Source of the DNA: Patagioenas fasciata
Lineage: Eukaryota; Chordata; Aves; Columbiformes; Columbidae
Direction of reading: 5' to 3'
DNA: 64,000 nt
NCBI RefSeq assembly: GCF_037038585.1
Contig: NC_092523.1
Location: 32,527,501 to 32,591,500 of the forward strand
The position numbers and the translations under genes are program-made. The notes beneath the pieces are model-generated. The model had not been told where the DNA came from and did no database searches. It worked only from the letters and a program-made list of their open reading frames with translations. Positions 14,260 through 28,900 of the stretch are shown one piece after another; positions within the stretch are counted from its first letter, which is position 1; each line of letters starts with the position of its first letter.

Positions 14260-16800
14260 CTGAAAGGTTTCACTAGTGTTCTTGTAAGCAAAGAGTATGG
14301 ATTTGTCCTTCAGCGAACAAAAAAATTACTGCAGATTTTATGAGCACAGTTTGTACACATTTAGAGTCTTTTCTGTGTGCTAGAGATCCAACTTGCTGTA
14401 TTTAAATCTTCCATGTCTTTTATTTAAATTAGGTGGAATATGATCTGTCTTGGTACTCTACAAATACATGAGCCAATGTTTCCATTCTTCTTGAAAAACT
14501 AAGAGTGTTTTTACAATTTCTACTAATGTCATCCATGTTTTTGCAAAGAATTAAATTCTTCTCCTCTTAGAGTAGCAAAATAATTTTAAAATCATGATGA
14601 GAAATACTGTACTTCCATCTTTTTTAACTACTCTAAAACTTCCATCATATTATTAATGACCTATACCTACCAACCTTCTCATAGAGTAACACAGGAACCC
14701 TTTTTAAATTCTGTAATAAAATCGGACAAAAATACATATCAGATGTTCTGTTTTAATGTTGAATGCTGAATATATATGTATATAAGTCTATGCATATATA
14801 CATACACACAAATATATATAATTGTATGCCTCCCTGTCAGATACAGAATTTAATTTGGTTTCACTGATTAAACAAGGTACCAAATAAGCAGTTGTAGGGC
14901 TACCCACTGGTCCTCTGATGCAGGGGCATGGGGATGTGCTACAGGTCAGAAATCTCTAGCACAGCATCTACTGATACATCTAGAAAAAGACTGCATTATC
15001 TAGAATACCTGTTATTACCACAAAAAGCACAGACCTCAAAACCTCTACACTGCAGATATTTATCAGCACCGTTTTACATGATAACATTCTTTTCAGCTGC
15101 CAGAACCTCGTTTTTTCTATACTTAATTATCTCTTTTTTTTTTTTTTTTGGCCACAATCTGCTTTATCTTATTGACTGAGACTGTTTCATATGAACCTCT
15201 CCTTTTCCCCCCCCAATTGTTCTACACACACTCCCTCCCTTATTCCATGCAATTCTTTCAAGGAATCTTGCCAAACTTTTTGTTTTAGACCGTGAAAATT
15301 GAAGGAAAAATGGCCACACAGGGATTTATCATTAAGCTGACCCGTATTCATATCAATTTAGTTCTACATTGACTGATAGATTGCCAAAAATTAGTTTCAG
15401 CTATGTTAAGCTTGACTGAAACTGGCTGCCATGTTCAAAAACTGTATTTGGACACAGGCAGAGAGACTGGCAGTCCAACAAAAAAGCAAAATTATTTTAG
15501 GAAAGCAGGGAAATACAAGTTCCCAAGTTTGGCTCAGATTCGTGTGTTTTTTAAAATCTTAATTTGCATCTGCTCAGCAGAAATGGGTTACATTTCGAGA
15601 GAAAGCTTTCTAGAGAGCATTCCTACCTTCTCCATGGCAGCAAGCACTGATCAGCAATTTTTGTTATTATTGGCTATTGGAGTCTCATGTAGAGCTAGAC
15701 ACAAAATCCAGGAGTGGGCAGAGTCTGACGATTTTTCTTGTACAAGAAAAACATGGATCTGCATCTTGTGAAGGGGGAAAGCCCAGGGAGCCAAGACAAG
15801 TACATCAGAAAAGGAGAAGATAATGGTCTCAGAGGCAGAACCACTTGGAAGGGACTGAACAAATTTGGACAATTGTGGAGTCTAACAGATACATAAAGAA
15901 AGATTATTATAGAGTCAACCACTAAGAACCTCTAAAATGCCAGATATTAGTTGCACAAGAAATACTCTTTCCTCTACTCATGCATTATGTTCAAAGCATA
16001 GCTCACATGAGAATTAGCTGCAGCTTTTGTTATTTAGCCTTTTGGTAAACTCCAAATGTCAATACATTAAAGTCCAGCTTTTGTTACCAAATGTTACCCC
16101 AAAAAAAAAAGAAAGAAAGAAAAGCATAATTACTGACCATCTAAAAATGTTAGGTTGAAATAATGTGACTAGCCCTAGAAATGCTTCAGCAACAAGAGAC
16201 AACCCACTTCTTTATGCTGGATTCCAGCAGTTCTAGCCTGGTAGCATCCCTTCTCTTCCTCCAGTTCCCTGCCTCATCCTTTCTACTTTTTTTGTATACT
16301 ATGTACACAACACATGCAACAAATAAATCAGAGGAATTTAGAAGCAACTCACTTCTAAAACCTTGAACCATTCCAAAGAATGTTCCATCCACAGAGCAAA
16401 CCAGCCTTATGCTTGTATTTAAATAGGTTTTTGGTTGTAATAAGTACAATTCATTTCCATTTTTGAGACAACGCAATTACAATACTGGCTTTTTTAAAAG
16501 GTGAAAGGATTTGTAGTTACTGCAGAAGCCAAAAATTCTCCATGTTGATGAAGATGTCCTTATTCCTAGATGAGTGCCTGCCTTTAAGAAAAATTCTGTA
16601 CATATATTAGCACTAGTATTTGTATCTACAGATACATAGGCCAGATTGTCTTCTCATTTGCATCTCATAAAACTACTGGTTGCAGAGGAATTATTCCACA
16701 TTTATAGATGCACAGATGAGAAGCAATAAACCTGCCCATCTGTTTTAATCTGGATTGATTTGCTGAAAGATTAACTAGATAAATCGTCTTAATAAAATAC
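14260..16800. other. FGL1 3' flank, probably including the 3' UTR
   Basis: No gene is recognised. The sequence directly beyond the FGL1 stop should hold its 3' UTR. On the minus strand the nearest candidate poly(A) signal is ATTAAA (complement of 16744-16749), about 50 bases past the stop; this would give a very short 3' UTR and is not proven. An AT/TA-rich microsatellite lies at 14771-14822, a T-run near 15134-15149 and a short GAAA repeat near 16100-16121. A 122-codon plus-strand frame at 15403-15771 has no recognisable domain and is not called. Confidence 0.5.
14771..14822. repeat. AT/TA-rich microsatellite
   Basis: Imperfect alternating AT, TATG and CATA units, for example atatatatgtatata and later aaatatatata. 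It is short and degenerate. Confidence 0.6.
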
Positions 16801-16960
16801 TTAAACAATATTAGGTTCAAAGTCTGCTGGTCTGACCTTCATAACAACGGATTTCAGAGAATACCACCACCCATGCCAAGTGTACCACACAATGCCGTTG
16901 TCTGTCTTAGCAGTGTAGGGGCCTTTGTAGTACAAGCCGTTCAAGTTGGCAGAGTGACAC
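16801..16960 (-). CDS. FGL1: FGL1 exon 7: terminal coding exon
   Basis: 160 nt, completing Arg261 and encoding residues 262-313, then TAA (complement of 16801-16803). It begins [20 protein letters not shown] and ends in [18 protein letters not shown] plus a short tail. The acceptor is CTTTCCCACCAG. Confidence 0.97.
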
Positions 16961-19900
16961 CTGGTGGGAAAGTAAAGGAAAACAGAAATGAGACCGCCTG
17001 CCAAAAAGCTGCAAGCATTTGTGTAATAGTTGCTGTGCGAGTCAAAAATTTCGCCATGTTGGTAACAGCCCAATTTGACAGCTGCAAAAATTCACATTTG
17101 TGGACTTCAGTGCATCGAAACAATCACAATTTAACTACGGCACAACTGCAAGTGCTCTTAGCTTCTTTGAAACAAAAGGTTTGTTCTTTCCACCCCGTTT
17201 TTTATGGGACCAGCTCTCTGAGTTTCGCCTGCTAATCTGTTCCAGTTGAGAATTACTCCAGAGTTGTTCAGGTCATGGCTGGCAGCAGGGCACACGCCAA
17301 GCGAAGCTCTGCACAAGAAATACTGTTCTGCTTTTTGTTCTGCCAGAGTAGCCCCTCTTAAGATCTGCAGTTACCCCACATGGTGTTTCATATGACAGAA
17401 CCTGAATACCACCATCAGTTTCCCTGTTCAGCTGGGAACTTATATTTACAAATAAATGAAATCTGACAGCTAATTAAACATATATATGCCAATTCACTGG
17501 TTCACCAGAGCTGGCATTATATTTGATTATATGAAGTACGTATTTTTTTTTTCGTTCTTTAACATGCTGAAGCAGAAATGCTCTTATAGTTTATTAAATT
17601 ACAGTGGTTAAAACAAAGAAACAAAAAAAAAACCAACCAAACAAAAACCCCTAGCAAAACCCAAAAGGCTTGAATAGGTACCAGCACAACCTTGATACCC
17701 ATTTGGTTTCTACAAGAAAGAAGTTTAGATCATTATGTGACTATATGGAGAGCAAGGGATTGTTTCTTCTGCAGCACATCATAATGAATCGGCTTGGTTT
17801 ATCTGCCAATTCAGTATTTTGTTGTAAGTGCTGTTAATATCTAGCTGTCAAACACAATGATGGATTTCAAAAGCAGACTTCAGGAAAATATGCAAAGAGA
17901 ACACAGTCCAAATGAACCTTATGGATATCATTACTGGCAAACCTTAGTCTCTCTGGCTTTGCTTACACTTCATTAACAACAGTTTTTGAGAACTGAACTA
18001 AAAACTGTGATAAAAACCTCATAGGGAAATTCTCACATATATAGGCTTACTCATTTGCTTATATTTTTTAAGCTCAATTTTGGTGATATGCTGGTTGAAA
18101 GCTTATAAACTGTAAGTATTAAAAGTGACTTCGTTTCTGAGAATAACAAACTTGGATCAGAGCTGACATAATCCTTCTAGCCATACAAATTCTGCACTGA
18201 GCAGGCACTCTCTATTTTGAATTAAAACACAGATTTCACTAGAAGAATCATAATTGCTAAGAGGTATCTAGATCACCTGAACTCCTTTCATTCCTTTGAT
18301 GGAAGGAGGCAAATAATCATTTTGTCAACAGGAACATGAGCCAGTAACAACTCTAATTAGTGCTGGGAGGCACCTATAGCAAAAATGTACAGGATTCAGT
18401 ACCCAACTGCATGCTGTCTGAAGTAACTGGACATATTAAAGAAACAACTGGCATGTGACTATAGATATGATATTCTGAAGCAACATTCATTATTCACAAC
18501 TCAATAAACACCTTAAAGTTAGCCTATATTCTTCCTTTCTTTTTGACAGGCTAATTTTTAAAGTAAAAAACTGCACGACAGTAGTTTCAAGAGTACAGAC
18601 AACTCACAGTTATCTGTGGATACTTTACCTGAATGATATATTAAATGAAGGACAGATGTGAAGAGTTGGTTCCCAGAAGAACTGTTTGAATTCTGCCTGG
18701 ATCAACTGACTCCACTACGGCCTCACATGGTTATAGATATGTTGTCCCCAGGAAGCCTGACTCAGTGAGACCTGTGGCCGCAGCTTTATGCCTGGCAGAT
18801 CCACTGTGATCAACCATGCACAGTGTAACTAAAACTGGGAGTGCTGGGGAGAGAATAAGCTCATGTCCAACTAGACACATTAGCTCTTCTTTCACCAGTT
18901 ATGAACCTACTGACCTTTGCAATGCCCTGGATGCAGGAAAGCTTATGACCTGGATACAGTACCAGAGTGAACCCCAGCTCTGTGGATTTACATCCAAGCT
19001 GAAAATCTGTTCTAGAGCTTTGTTTACAAAAGAATGCAGAGAGGCCGTTTTTTTGAACTCCAGGACAACAAGTGTGGAGCTGGAGCAGGATCAGTGGCTT
19101 TAAACTAGATCTGAGCTACTTCCATGTCACCTCACTTGTGTCACATCCCTTGGTATTCACATTATCGTGGCATTTCTGTACTTCATTAGTCCAGATAGCA
19201 TAGAGCTGCCTATAAAAAATGCCTTTGTAGCTGGGAGCTCCTATACAAACCAGCCAAGTGCAGTAATTCCTTCTATGTTTGCCAATCCGTGCATGACAAA
19301 TACGTGTTCTGAGTGCCTTCCTTTCTCTGCCAGGACTGTTCTTTTTTGGGTAGGATATAAGGATATTGAATATTTCTAATATTCTGCAGTATTTGGTTTT
19401 ATGTTAGGCTTAGCATTAAAAAGTCGGTAGCTAGGCAGTGGAATAACATTATTAGTTACTCATTTTTGTTATCCAGATAGACTGTCACTTCAAGACCATG
19501 AGCTACACAGCCATAATAGGAACTAGCCTGGTAGGAGTAAGCTATCTTTAGTAGTTATGTGGCACCAGCTACAAGGTATTAATAACTGTCAAGTTCTGCT
19601 GTACAACTACTTTTGCAAAGGAGTCATTCTTTCATCCAGACCAATCCAATATTAAACAAACAAAAAAAGTTTTTAAGACAAAAAATGTAGCCAGTTGACT
19701 AAAAGTGATTGGTGATCCACTCCAAATGAACTCTGCAGCATGATATCAGAGATTTACATTACTTGAGGCCTAGATATTCCTCTAAATCTGCTAAAGTTCT
19801 GATTTCATGGGAAAAGATCAACACAGTTGCCTTTCCCTTTTATATCCTAGCGTTTGTAAGAACTACAAAAATCATGAGACTTCTTCCATATGTCTCAAAC

Positions 19901-22900
19901 ATTCTGCTGACACACTATCCATGTGAAAATGTATTAAAATAAATATTTCATTGAGTTAATAGTTACATCATATCAGTTAAGATGGTAACAGAATACTTAC
20001 GGAAACAAAATTTGGAAAATAAGGAGTTAAAAAATAGAAACAAAGGATGACACAACAGAGAGAAACAATGGAGTTGATCCAGCCTGGCAGCTCTTGCCAA
20101 GTGAACTGAGATCACAGTAAGAGTAATATGCTTTCCTGGGTTGTATTTTAAATCTCTCTATCACACAGCTAGGTCATGTAGTTTCTCTTCATGGCTAAAT
20201 ATATCTAATTAAACATGGGAAAGAACATAGCTACTGATACAGGAACTGCTAAGGCTACCAGTTTTATCCTTTCATTTTTAATTGGTATTTTGTATGAAAG
20301 TAGGATTTTAAAATCATTTTACTGAACCCTAATTAAAAAAAAAATCTTCCTCTGAGTCCAGCCATGCTCAATGACAGAAACTGAATGGATGCATTCCCCT
20401 TTTGATATAGAAGGAATAAGAAGAGTGAGATGCTGTGAACTGAAGTGAAAAAAATGAAGCTTAATAACCTGTCACTAGCTTAACTTGTCAGATATTCTGC
20501 AGTACTGCCACATCTGGTCTAATGCAACACAGGAGAAATGCAAGAATGAAGTACAACAGGGATACATCTGCAAATTCTACATGACCTACTTGTGTAAACA
20601 CTGGTTACCTTAAAGGGGCAGAATTATCTTCTTAGTGTCTGATAACAAAGACAACCAAAGCCTTCTAAGGTGGGTCTCAGTCTTACCAGCACCGAGATCT
20701 CTGGCAGGGGTCAAGGGCAGACCGCAAATGTAACAAAAAATGCCAATCCTCTTTTCTATTAGGTGTTATTATTGTATGAATATGCATAAAGCAGAATAGT
20801 TGACAATACTGATATAAAATCAAAATACCTGTTAAACCACCAGCCAGCCTTTTCCTCTTCAGCACAGTTACCTTCATAGTTGTCATTATCCCTGTCTCTA
20901 GTACTGAATTTCATTCCTCGATGATCAGCCCACCATTTTACTTCTGGATGGAATCCACCAGTGAGGGAATCACCAGCTGTACCAGAGTATTCACCACAGC
21001 TCATCTCATAAGAATGCTAATGAAAAATGTGAAGAAAGGAAAAAAAAAGGAATTCCAGTATGTCTTTAACCTTTAGCATGTCAGAGAGTGAAATCACAAA
21101 GAGGAAAATCCTCTGTTCTGTTTGTTACTATTTTTATGCTCAGAAATGTCATGCTTACCAAGGGTAAAATTTGTCAATAACTGTATGTATAAAGGACATA
21201 ATAAAAACCATACTGGAGTTAGTTTGCAGTACATAATAACAAATGAGAACACCATGTACCATTATTGTTGGTAATATCAACAAAAATATAAAACCTGCTT
21301 TTATCTATGGCTGCTAAACCAAATTATTCATAAGTCTTACACAAAGTGTGAGATTGATGTATCAATGTAGACCACTATTATTACCTATTTGAAAATTCCA
21401 AGCATTTGTAAGAAAGAAAATATGATAATAAGGTTCTACACAAATCTTTCTGAAAATTAATACATTTGTTGTCTTCTACATTTATTGTCTGTCTACAGAA
21501 TCACAGAATGTTAGGGATAGGAAGTGACCTCAAAAGATCATCCAGTCCAATCCCCCTGCCAGAGCAGGAACACCTGGATGAGGTTACACAGGAATGTGTC
21601 CAGATGGGTTTTGAATGTCTCCAGAGTAGGAGACTCCACAACCTCCCAGGGCAGCCTGTGATGGTCATTAAAATCTCTAGTCATTGTTTAATATTTCATT
21701 ACCTCTTCACCTGCAACTCCAAATCTTGCATATTGTGCAAAACGCCGTTCTCCTTCAAAATCAGCTAGATCAATTCTTAAAGTATAGTTCCCTTAAGAAA
21801 TAACAACATAAAGTATTTTGGTTAAACTAGCCTATCTTACTACTTTTCAGAACAGAGTATTATAGTAGAAGATTAAACCACTATGTTTTTATCATGCATC
21901 TTATCTCTATCATCACAGAATATTTTATGGGGTTTTATCTTCTTTTGGAATATTAAAGCATATCTTGCTATTCTTTCTAATTATTCACCTGATTCAGCTT
22001 AGAAAATTTTAGAAATATTCCAATATAAATTTTCAAGTGTAGACAAAAAATATCTAAAAAAATTGGCCTTATGGGCTTTATATTTTAGTAAGGTTTTTGA
22101 GGTAGTAATGAAAAGATAATGAGAATCAATCAATAAGCATACACTCTGAAAATAAACATCAAACTAAGACCACATCCAGGTGGCAGTTACTTCCAGATGA
22201 ATTAGCTGGCTAAGTCAACCGGGTTAGTTTTGTACATGCAGCATTCTACAGTAACACAGAAGTTATCTTGGACTGAGTGACTATTAGAGAGATGGAAATA
22301 GCTTTCTAAGACTAGCCTAATCAACAGGACAGGCCTAGATTTACCTTCATGTAATGGCCTATGCAGCCATGTAAAGCCCTATAATAAATGAATTGGTGCA
22401 GCATCTGCCTGACTCTGGACTGTTAATACTGCTGACTGTGAAATGGGTAGAGACAACAATTTTAATGTATACTCCTCCATCTACTGTTCCCTGTTTTGCA
22501 GGGGCCCCCTGCATGCCATTGGCCCCACAACAGTTTTGAACTCTTTGTTAGAAAACATATATTCAGATGTGTTTTGTTCTGAAACTTGGTGAAGTTCATG
22601 CAGACTAACAACAGAACTCAAAATGTATGCTAACAAAAAGGGTAACAAAAATTGGCCCAGAAAGAGCAAAGAAACAATAGCAGACTATTGTTACAATACA
22701 AATCTTACCTTGACTAGTCAAATAATGAAGATTTTTATTTCCAAGCCAATATTCACCATTTGGCAAAACAAAATTTCCAAAGCCTTCTTCATAGTCAGTC
22801 CAGACTCTGAAAAGAGTATAAACTACTAATTTATCAAAAAAGCAAGTTTGTTTGGATGGTTATTTTATCATACAGTCATAGATCACAGAATAATTCCAAC

Positions 22901-25900
22901 TGGAAGGAACTTCAGCAGTTAATCTAGTCCAACATCCCATGCAAGGCAGAGTCAGCCATGAGATCAGACCAGTTTGCTTAATGTTTGTCCAGTCAGGTCT
23001 GGGAAACCAACCAAGGGATGGAGACTGCACACCCTCTTTGGGAAACCTGTGGATGTTCTCACAGGGAAAAAGTTTTTCCTTATATCCAGTATGAACCTCT
23101 CTTGTTTCAACTTGTGTACTTTGTCTCTCATCCTCCCACCAGACACCACTGTGAAGAGCCTGTTTACTCAACGAGCTCTCAAACTGCTCTGTTTTCTCAG
23201 TGACCTCCTTGTAGGTGCAGGCAGGCTGAAGCCACCTCTTCTCCAAGCTGAACAAGCCTCAGCCTGCCCTCACAGGGCAAGGGCTCCAGCCCTTGATCAT
23301 CCTCCCAGTCCACTGCTGAACTCTTTGTGGATGCATTATATCTTGGAACATTAATAAACAAATATTTTAGACTTTATTATCTTATGATCTTTCATAGAAT
23401 TCTTTCTATTTCTCACATGTGAAAGGCTGAATCCCACCTGGCACTGCTCACTGAACCCCAGTCCAAAAAGAAGAGCTAAGAAGTATGTTCAAAGTTGTTT
23501 AAGATTAACAGATTTTATGACCAGAAGAAAACACATTAGCTCAGTCCAATCTGTGGTATAGTACAATTTACCTGAAGTGAAAACATTTTTCCTGGTTAAA
23601 TCCAGGTGATCGTGTGCCTGTTTCACAAGTATTGTTTCTTTATCTTCAGTGATTTGATTAAGCTGTGAAACTCCCACAGCTGGATATATAATTTTGCGAA
23701 TTGAGGTATTAGCTAGCTGTTTCTAGCTTTGATTTGACTAACAATTTTTGAACTCACACTGGTGCGTAGTTTCAAGAATTAATGTGTATACTGAACGCAT
23801 TGAATCTTTTCCCCGTCCACAGTGGCTTTGAAACATTTTCTCAAGGGTTCTGGTTTCGTGCCATGTTCTAACTGGGACAAAAATATAACCTATTTCCTTG
23901 ATAAGAAGCAACCATACTTCATCAAATAGGTGAAAGTATTTGGCTGTGGACAGGCAGTCATGAGAGAAAGCAGCCTCTGAGACTCAAGTAGCTGCTAGTG
24001 TCTGGCAAGGATGAAGAATGGGTTGTGTGTGCTGGTAACAATTGTAAACTGCTGCAGATTGCTTCTGTAGCTTCTCGGACTGTATTTTATAAAATAAGAA
24101 TAACGAAGTTTTGTTGGCTGGATTGCAGTTTTTCATCCTCTCTGGAGATTCCTTCTGTTTCATAAGGGTGTTGTAAAGCTAGTTACAGTAATTATAAACA
24201 CAGGTAATATACAAATCCATAGAAGGACGCAGATGTGAAAAGCAAATTAGGCAAGGTGGAGGCTCTAAAAACCTTCTTGTTGCTTCTAATATCTGTAAAT
24301 ATTTGTGGTTTTTTATATTCGAGTCTCACAACACCAAAAATATCACTTCTGGACATTTCTCCAAAATGCTTGAGTCTTGGCAAAGGCAAGGAGGTTAGGT
24401 GTTCACAAATCAAGTCCTCATCCATCTTATCTTTCCTAGAAGAATTTTACCATAAGCTACAAATTACTGTGTGTGGGGTTTCTCTCATACTTGTTTACGG
24501 ATGGTATTTTGGTTCAAGCAAATTGCTTTCATTTTTACTTTTCCAGGTTTTTACTATTTGCAAAAGACAAGGTAGTCCTTTACTTGTCACTAAGAGTTCT
24601 TGCTCCAGCCATTGTTAATGCATTTGACACTGAAGTGTCCTCACATAAAATGCACAAGCTGTCAGAAAAAGACCAGAAGATATGTCTCCCAGAAGGGAGA
24701 GCCAGCAGTGGTCTCTCATCTGGAGTTTGTCATAAAGAACAACCATTCCTCCCTTTTATCTGAGGTAACAACTTACTCATATGATTCTGAAGTTAGGATT
24801 TAACTTAGCTCTATCTGGTTTATTGTTTCTCCACTTTGTTTCCAATTTTAATGATTAATTCTACTACTTACCTATCAAAATTCTGGCTGCCATCAGAACG
24901 TCTCTGAAAAACAGTCCAACCACCCCCTTCGGACATGTCACAGAAGGCAAGGAATTCAGTAGGACTCTGGATGGGTTTCAGCTTATAAAATCCACTTCGC
25001 TTATGGCCATCATTGTAGATTTCTGCACAATCTGCTCACAAAACATTCATTAGACAGTATTTTTAGTCCTGGCAAAATCAGAAATCAAGTCAATAATGGA
25101 AATCAAGTCACATCATACGAGTCACATATGAATCAGGCTAATAAAAAAGCAGTGCCTCTGCAAATACTTTTTTGTGACTTTTGCACACGTACTTGTATTT
25201 GTGTTGTTTTAAAACTTTATTGAGCTGTAATTATGTTGTCATTTCTTTAAAATAATATTTTTTCCACCATAAAATACTATCATTTTTTTTAAAATTTGAC
25301 TAGTAAAATAATTCCTCTGGTGTTCTCACTTTTAATTTACAATGGTATAAACCACATTAGAATCCTGTTACAACCATGTAACTTCTCTATGTATAAACCA
25401 CACAGTAACCTTTAAAAACAAATATGTACTTTTATGTCCAGAAAGTCCGCAAGAGAACTGCCAAAAACAAGAGCATGGAACCACCAGTGTTGGAAAAGGG
25501 AAACAATTTCTGGACTCGATACTGTTGTCCCTTGTACCAAACAGGTGCAAAAATATATAGGACTACCCCCCAAGAGTGTGTTGTATGTGTAAAATGATTC
25601 CAGTTCAGCTTGGTACTATTTACAGTCTGGTCTCCATTGGTTTTAATGACTAATCGGCATTCACCGCAATGACAAAATTCAGAGCTCACGAAAATACAAC
25701 AGCAATGTAATTGTATAACCTTATCTTTTTCCTCTAGGAGTTAAGAAATGAAAGGAGTTCTTTGTTTATATGTAATCTACCATCAAGCAGTCATACAAGA
25801 AAGACGTATAATTTTCAACATTTCTGTTTTTCCTGGCAAAGGTAGGGCTGATTAACTGTAAGATTTTCCCTGAAACTTTTATGAACATGTTGGCTGAACT

Positions 25901-28900
25901 TCCAGGACAGTTTGGAACTTTCTGAACTATTATATTTCTTCTCAGTGAAAGTGTCAGTGAAGATTAGACACAGAAAATAAACACTTTATACTGAAAACAA
26001 ATAGCTATGCCAGGATTTGAATAAACCCTAACAGAAAATGTGATCTATAACAGCTAAATTGTCCTTCTAGAGAATATTTGATTGGCTTATAGAAAATAGC
26101 TTTTCTTGTCCATTATTTTCTTAGTAGGTTAGCAAAACACTTAAGCATATTTTAGTTTTTAGCAGGTGTATATAGTGTGGAATGTCTCCCTCACTATCTA
26201 ACCCCAAACTATCTAGCTCTGTTGGAATTAAACTGCTGCAGTAGTTAGAATGAAATAATGCAGTATCAAGAGGGAAAAGTATTTTCCAAGATATAAGGAA
26301 AGTGAAAAAAAAAGGGGAAAAAATCATCAAAACCCAGAACAACTTAGATCTGTTATTTAAATATTTTTATTTGTTATTTAGAATTATTTTATAAGAAAAC
26401 GAACCCAGGCTTATGCTAAGAAAGGACAAATATGTTTCAGCTAAATGTGGTTTTAATAATCTTTTCATGTAACAAATGAGTCAGCCATAATAATAAAAAG
26501 AGAGTGTTCCAGGATGCTGAACATATAAACAAATATGCAGCTAAAATTTAAAATCAGACCTACAACTGATTTTAATTTCATTTTAATGGTGCTTTATGAC
26601 ATTGATTCCTTGTTATATGTTGTGATTTCTTTGAGTAGCATAAACACTACAAGTATATCCAAACAAAGCTATTAAAAATGATGGAAGTTTAGACTCTCCA
26701 GCAACTAGACATGGAGACACGGATATGGACAACTAGAGATGAAGACCATCCAGGAATCAGACCCCCAAATTGTATTTTGAATCCAACCATTGATTTGGAT
26801 GACGTTTTATTACTTCAGAAGTTTGGGCCTCACTCCATCTACTACAGGCTAACACCCTTAGTCTTCTTCCACTGCAGAGGGACCAGATTACCACCAGGGT
26901 GCTGGTGAGATTACAAAAACAATTTAAAACCAGTATTTTAGAAGCTGTAATGTTCTGAACTACATTATTATTGAGATGCAGATGTTATTCTGGCAGGCTT
27001 ATGTGTGTAAATATGGACGTCTCAGGGACTTCACAGATTGGAACAGAGTTGGTGTTTGCTTGTAACCCACACAACCCAGTGAATGCGTGAATGTGAACTG
27101 ACCCTGTGGGTTAAAATTTTTGAGATTGGTCAAAGAAGGGTGTTTAGAAATCTGTAATTGTTTATTAACCATTTTAAAATGTCTATTATTGGCTTCTATC
27201 TGTTTTATTGCTGATATTTATTCTGAATTTATTGTCCACTGATTGTTTTTAAATTACATGGTATTTATAAATCAATAAACCACTTAAATCCTGATTTGGT
27301 TTATCCCATGTGACATAAACAATTTTTCTCAGTGGCAGGAGGCCTACGTAAAAGCTGAACACTGTCTTGTAAACAAACAATTTTCTATGAGCTTTTAAAA
27401 CAATAAGTCAATGGGCCCAATTGTGCTAAAGCTTCTGGGTATCATTACAACGAATAGAAATGGAAAGAACAGCTTCATTTCTAACCTGAATACTGTCTTT
27501 TTCCTCCCAAGTCAATGACGCTGTTTTCATCTCCTCTGTCACTGTACTGAACCTCTTTCTTCTCTAAAAGCTGTATAATTTTTAACTGCTGCTGTTGCAC
27601 ACGATGTTCCAGAAGCCTCACCTGGCCCTGAAGTCGTATCTGCTCTTGAAAACAGTTCTGTAGATCCTAGAGAGCAAAACATATTGTAAAATCGACAATT
27701 TTTTGTCATGTTTAACATGTGACACAAAAAAAACCCCAACCAACCAAACCATGAATAAATTTTATCTTGAATAAAACATTTTGGTCACAATTTGCTACAG
27801 TGTGCTGCCTTCCACCTCAGTTGCTACATCTATTTAGAATTATTTTGTATATTACAGAGTGTCCAAATATATATTTGCTTTGCAAACAGACTTTCTCTTT
27901 AGTGTCTTCATAAATGGCTATGAGGTTGGTCAAGCACGACTTCCCCTTGGTGAAGCCATGTTGACTGCCCCTAATGACCTTCTTATCCTTGATATGCCTT
28001 GAGGTGGCACCAAGGATAAGTTGTTCCATCACTTTCCCAGGGATGGAGGTGAGGCTGACCGGTCTATAGTTACCCAGGCCCTCCTTCTTGCCCTTTTTGA
28101 AGACTGGAGTGACATTTGCTTTCCTCCAGTCCTCAGGCACCTCTCCCACTTCCCAAGACTTGGCAAAGATGATGGAGAGTGGTCCAGCAATGACCTCAGC
28201 CAGCTCCCTCAGCACCCGAGGGTGCATCCCATCCGGACCCATGGATTTATGGATGTCCAGATTGCTTAATTGCTCCATAACCCAGTCCTCATCAACCAAG
28301 GCAAACTCCTCCATTGTCCCAACTTCCTCTGGGGCCTCAGGGGTATGGGGCTCCTCAGGACAGCCTCCGACAGAGTAGACATAGACAAGGAAGGCATTCA
28401 GTAACTCTGCCTTCTCTGTATCTTCTGTCACCAGGGCACCCACCTCATTCATCAGCGGGCCTATATTGCCTCTGATGTTAGGTTTATCTGCCATGTATTT
28501 GAAAAAGCTCTTCCTGTTGTCCTTGATCCCCCTCGCCAGATTTAATTCTAAGGAGGCCTTAGCTTTCCTAGTTGCCTCCCTACATCCTCTGACAACAGCC
28601 TTATATTCTTCCCAAGTGGCCAGCCCCTCCTTCCATCATCTATAAACTCTCCTAGTGTCACGAGGATGGAGCCGGGCTCTTCTAGGTGATAACCAGTGGT
28701 AGGACAAGGGGTAATAGGTTCAAACTGGAACACAAGAGGTTCCACTTAAATTTGAGAAGAAACTTCTTCACAGTGAGGGTAACAGAGCACTGGAACAGGC
28801 TGTCCAGGGGGTTGTGGAAGCTCCTACTCTGGAGACATTCAAAACCTGCCTGGACACATTCCTGTGTAGCCTCATCTAGGTGTTCCTGCTCTGGCAGGGG

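Noticed and set aside
15403..15771. 122-codon plus-strand open frame downstream of FGL1
   Set aside because: No recognisable domain, ordinary non-coding composition, no promoter or splice context. About the length expected by chance in a window this size.
1..16800. Search for MTUS1 exons, expected next to FGL1 by human synteny
   Set aside because: No reading frame with splice sites resembling MTUS1 was recognised, so it presumably lies outside the window.
22860..23354. Overlapping open frames of 126 and 131 codons
   Set aside because: They fall on a CR1 3' region, which is non-coding, and are by-products of the repeat.
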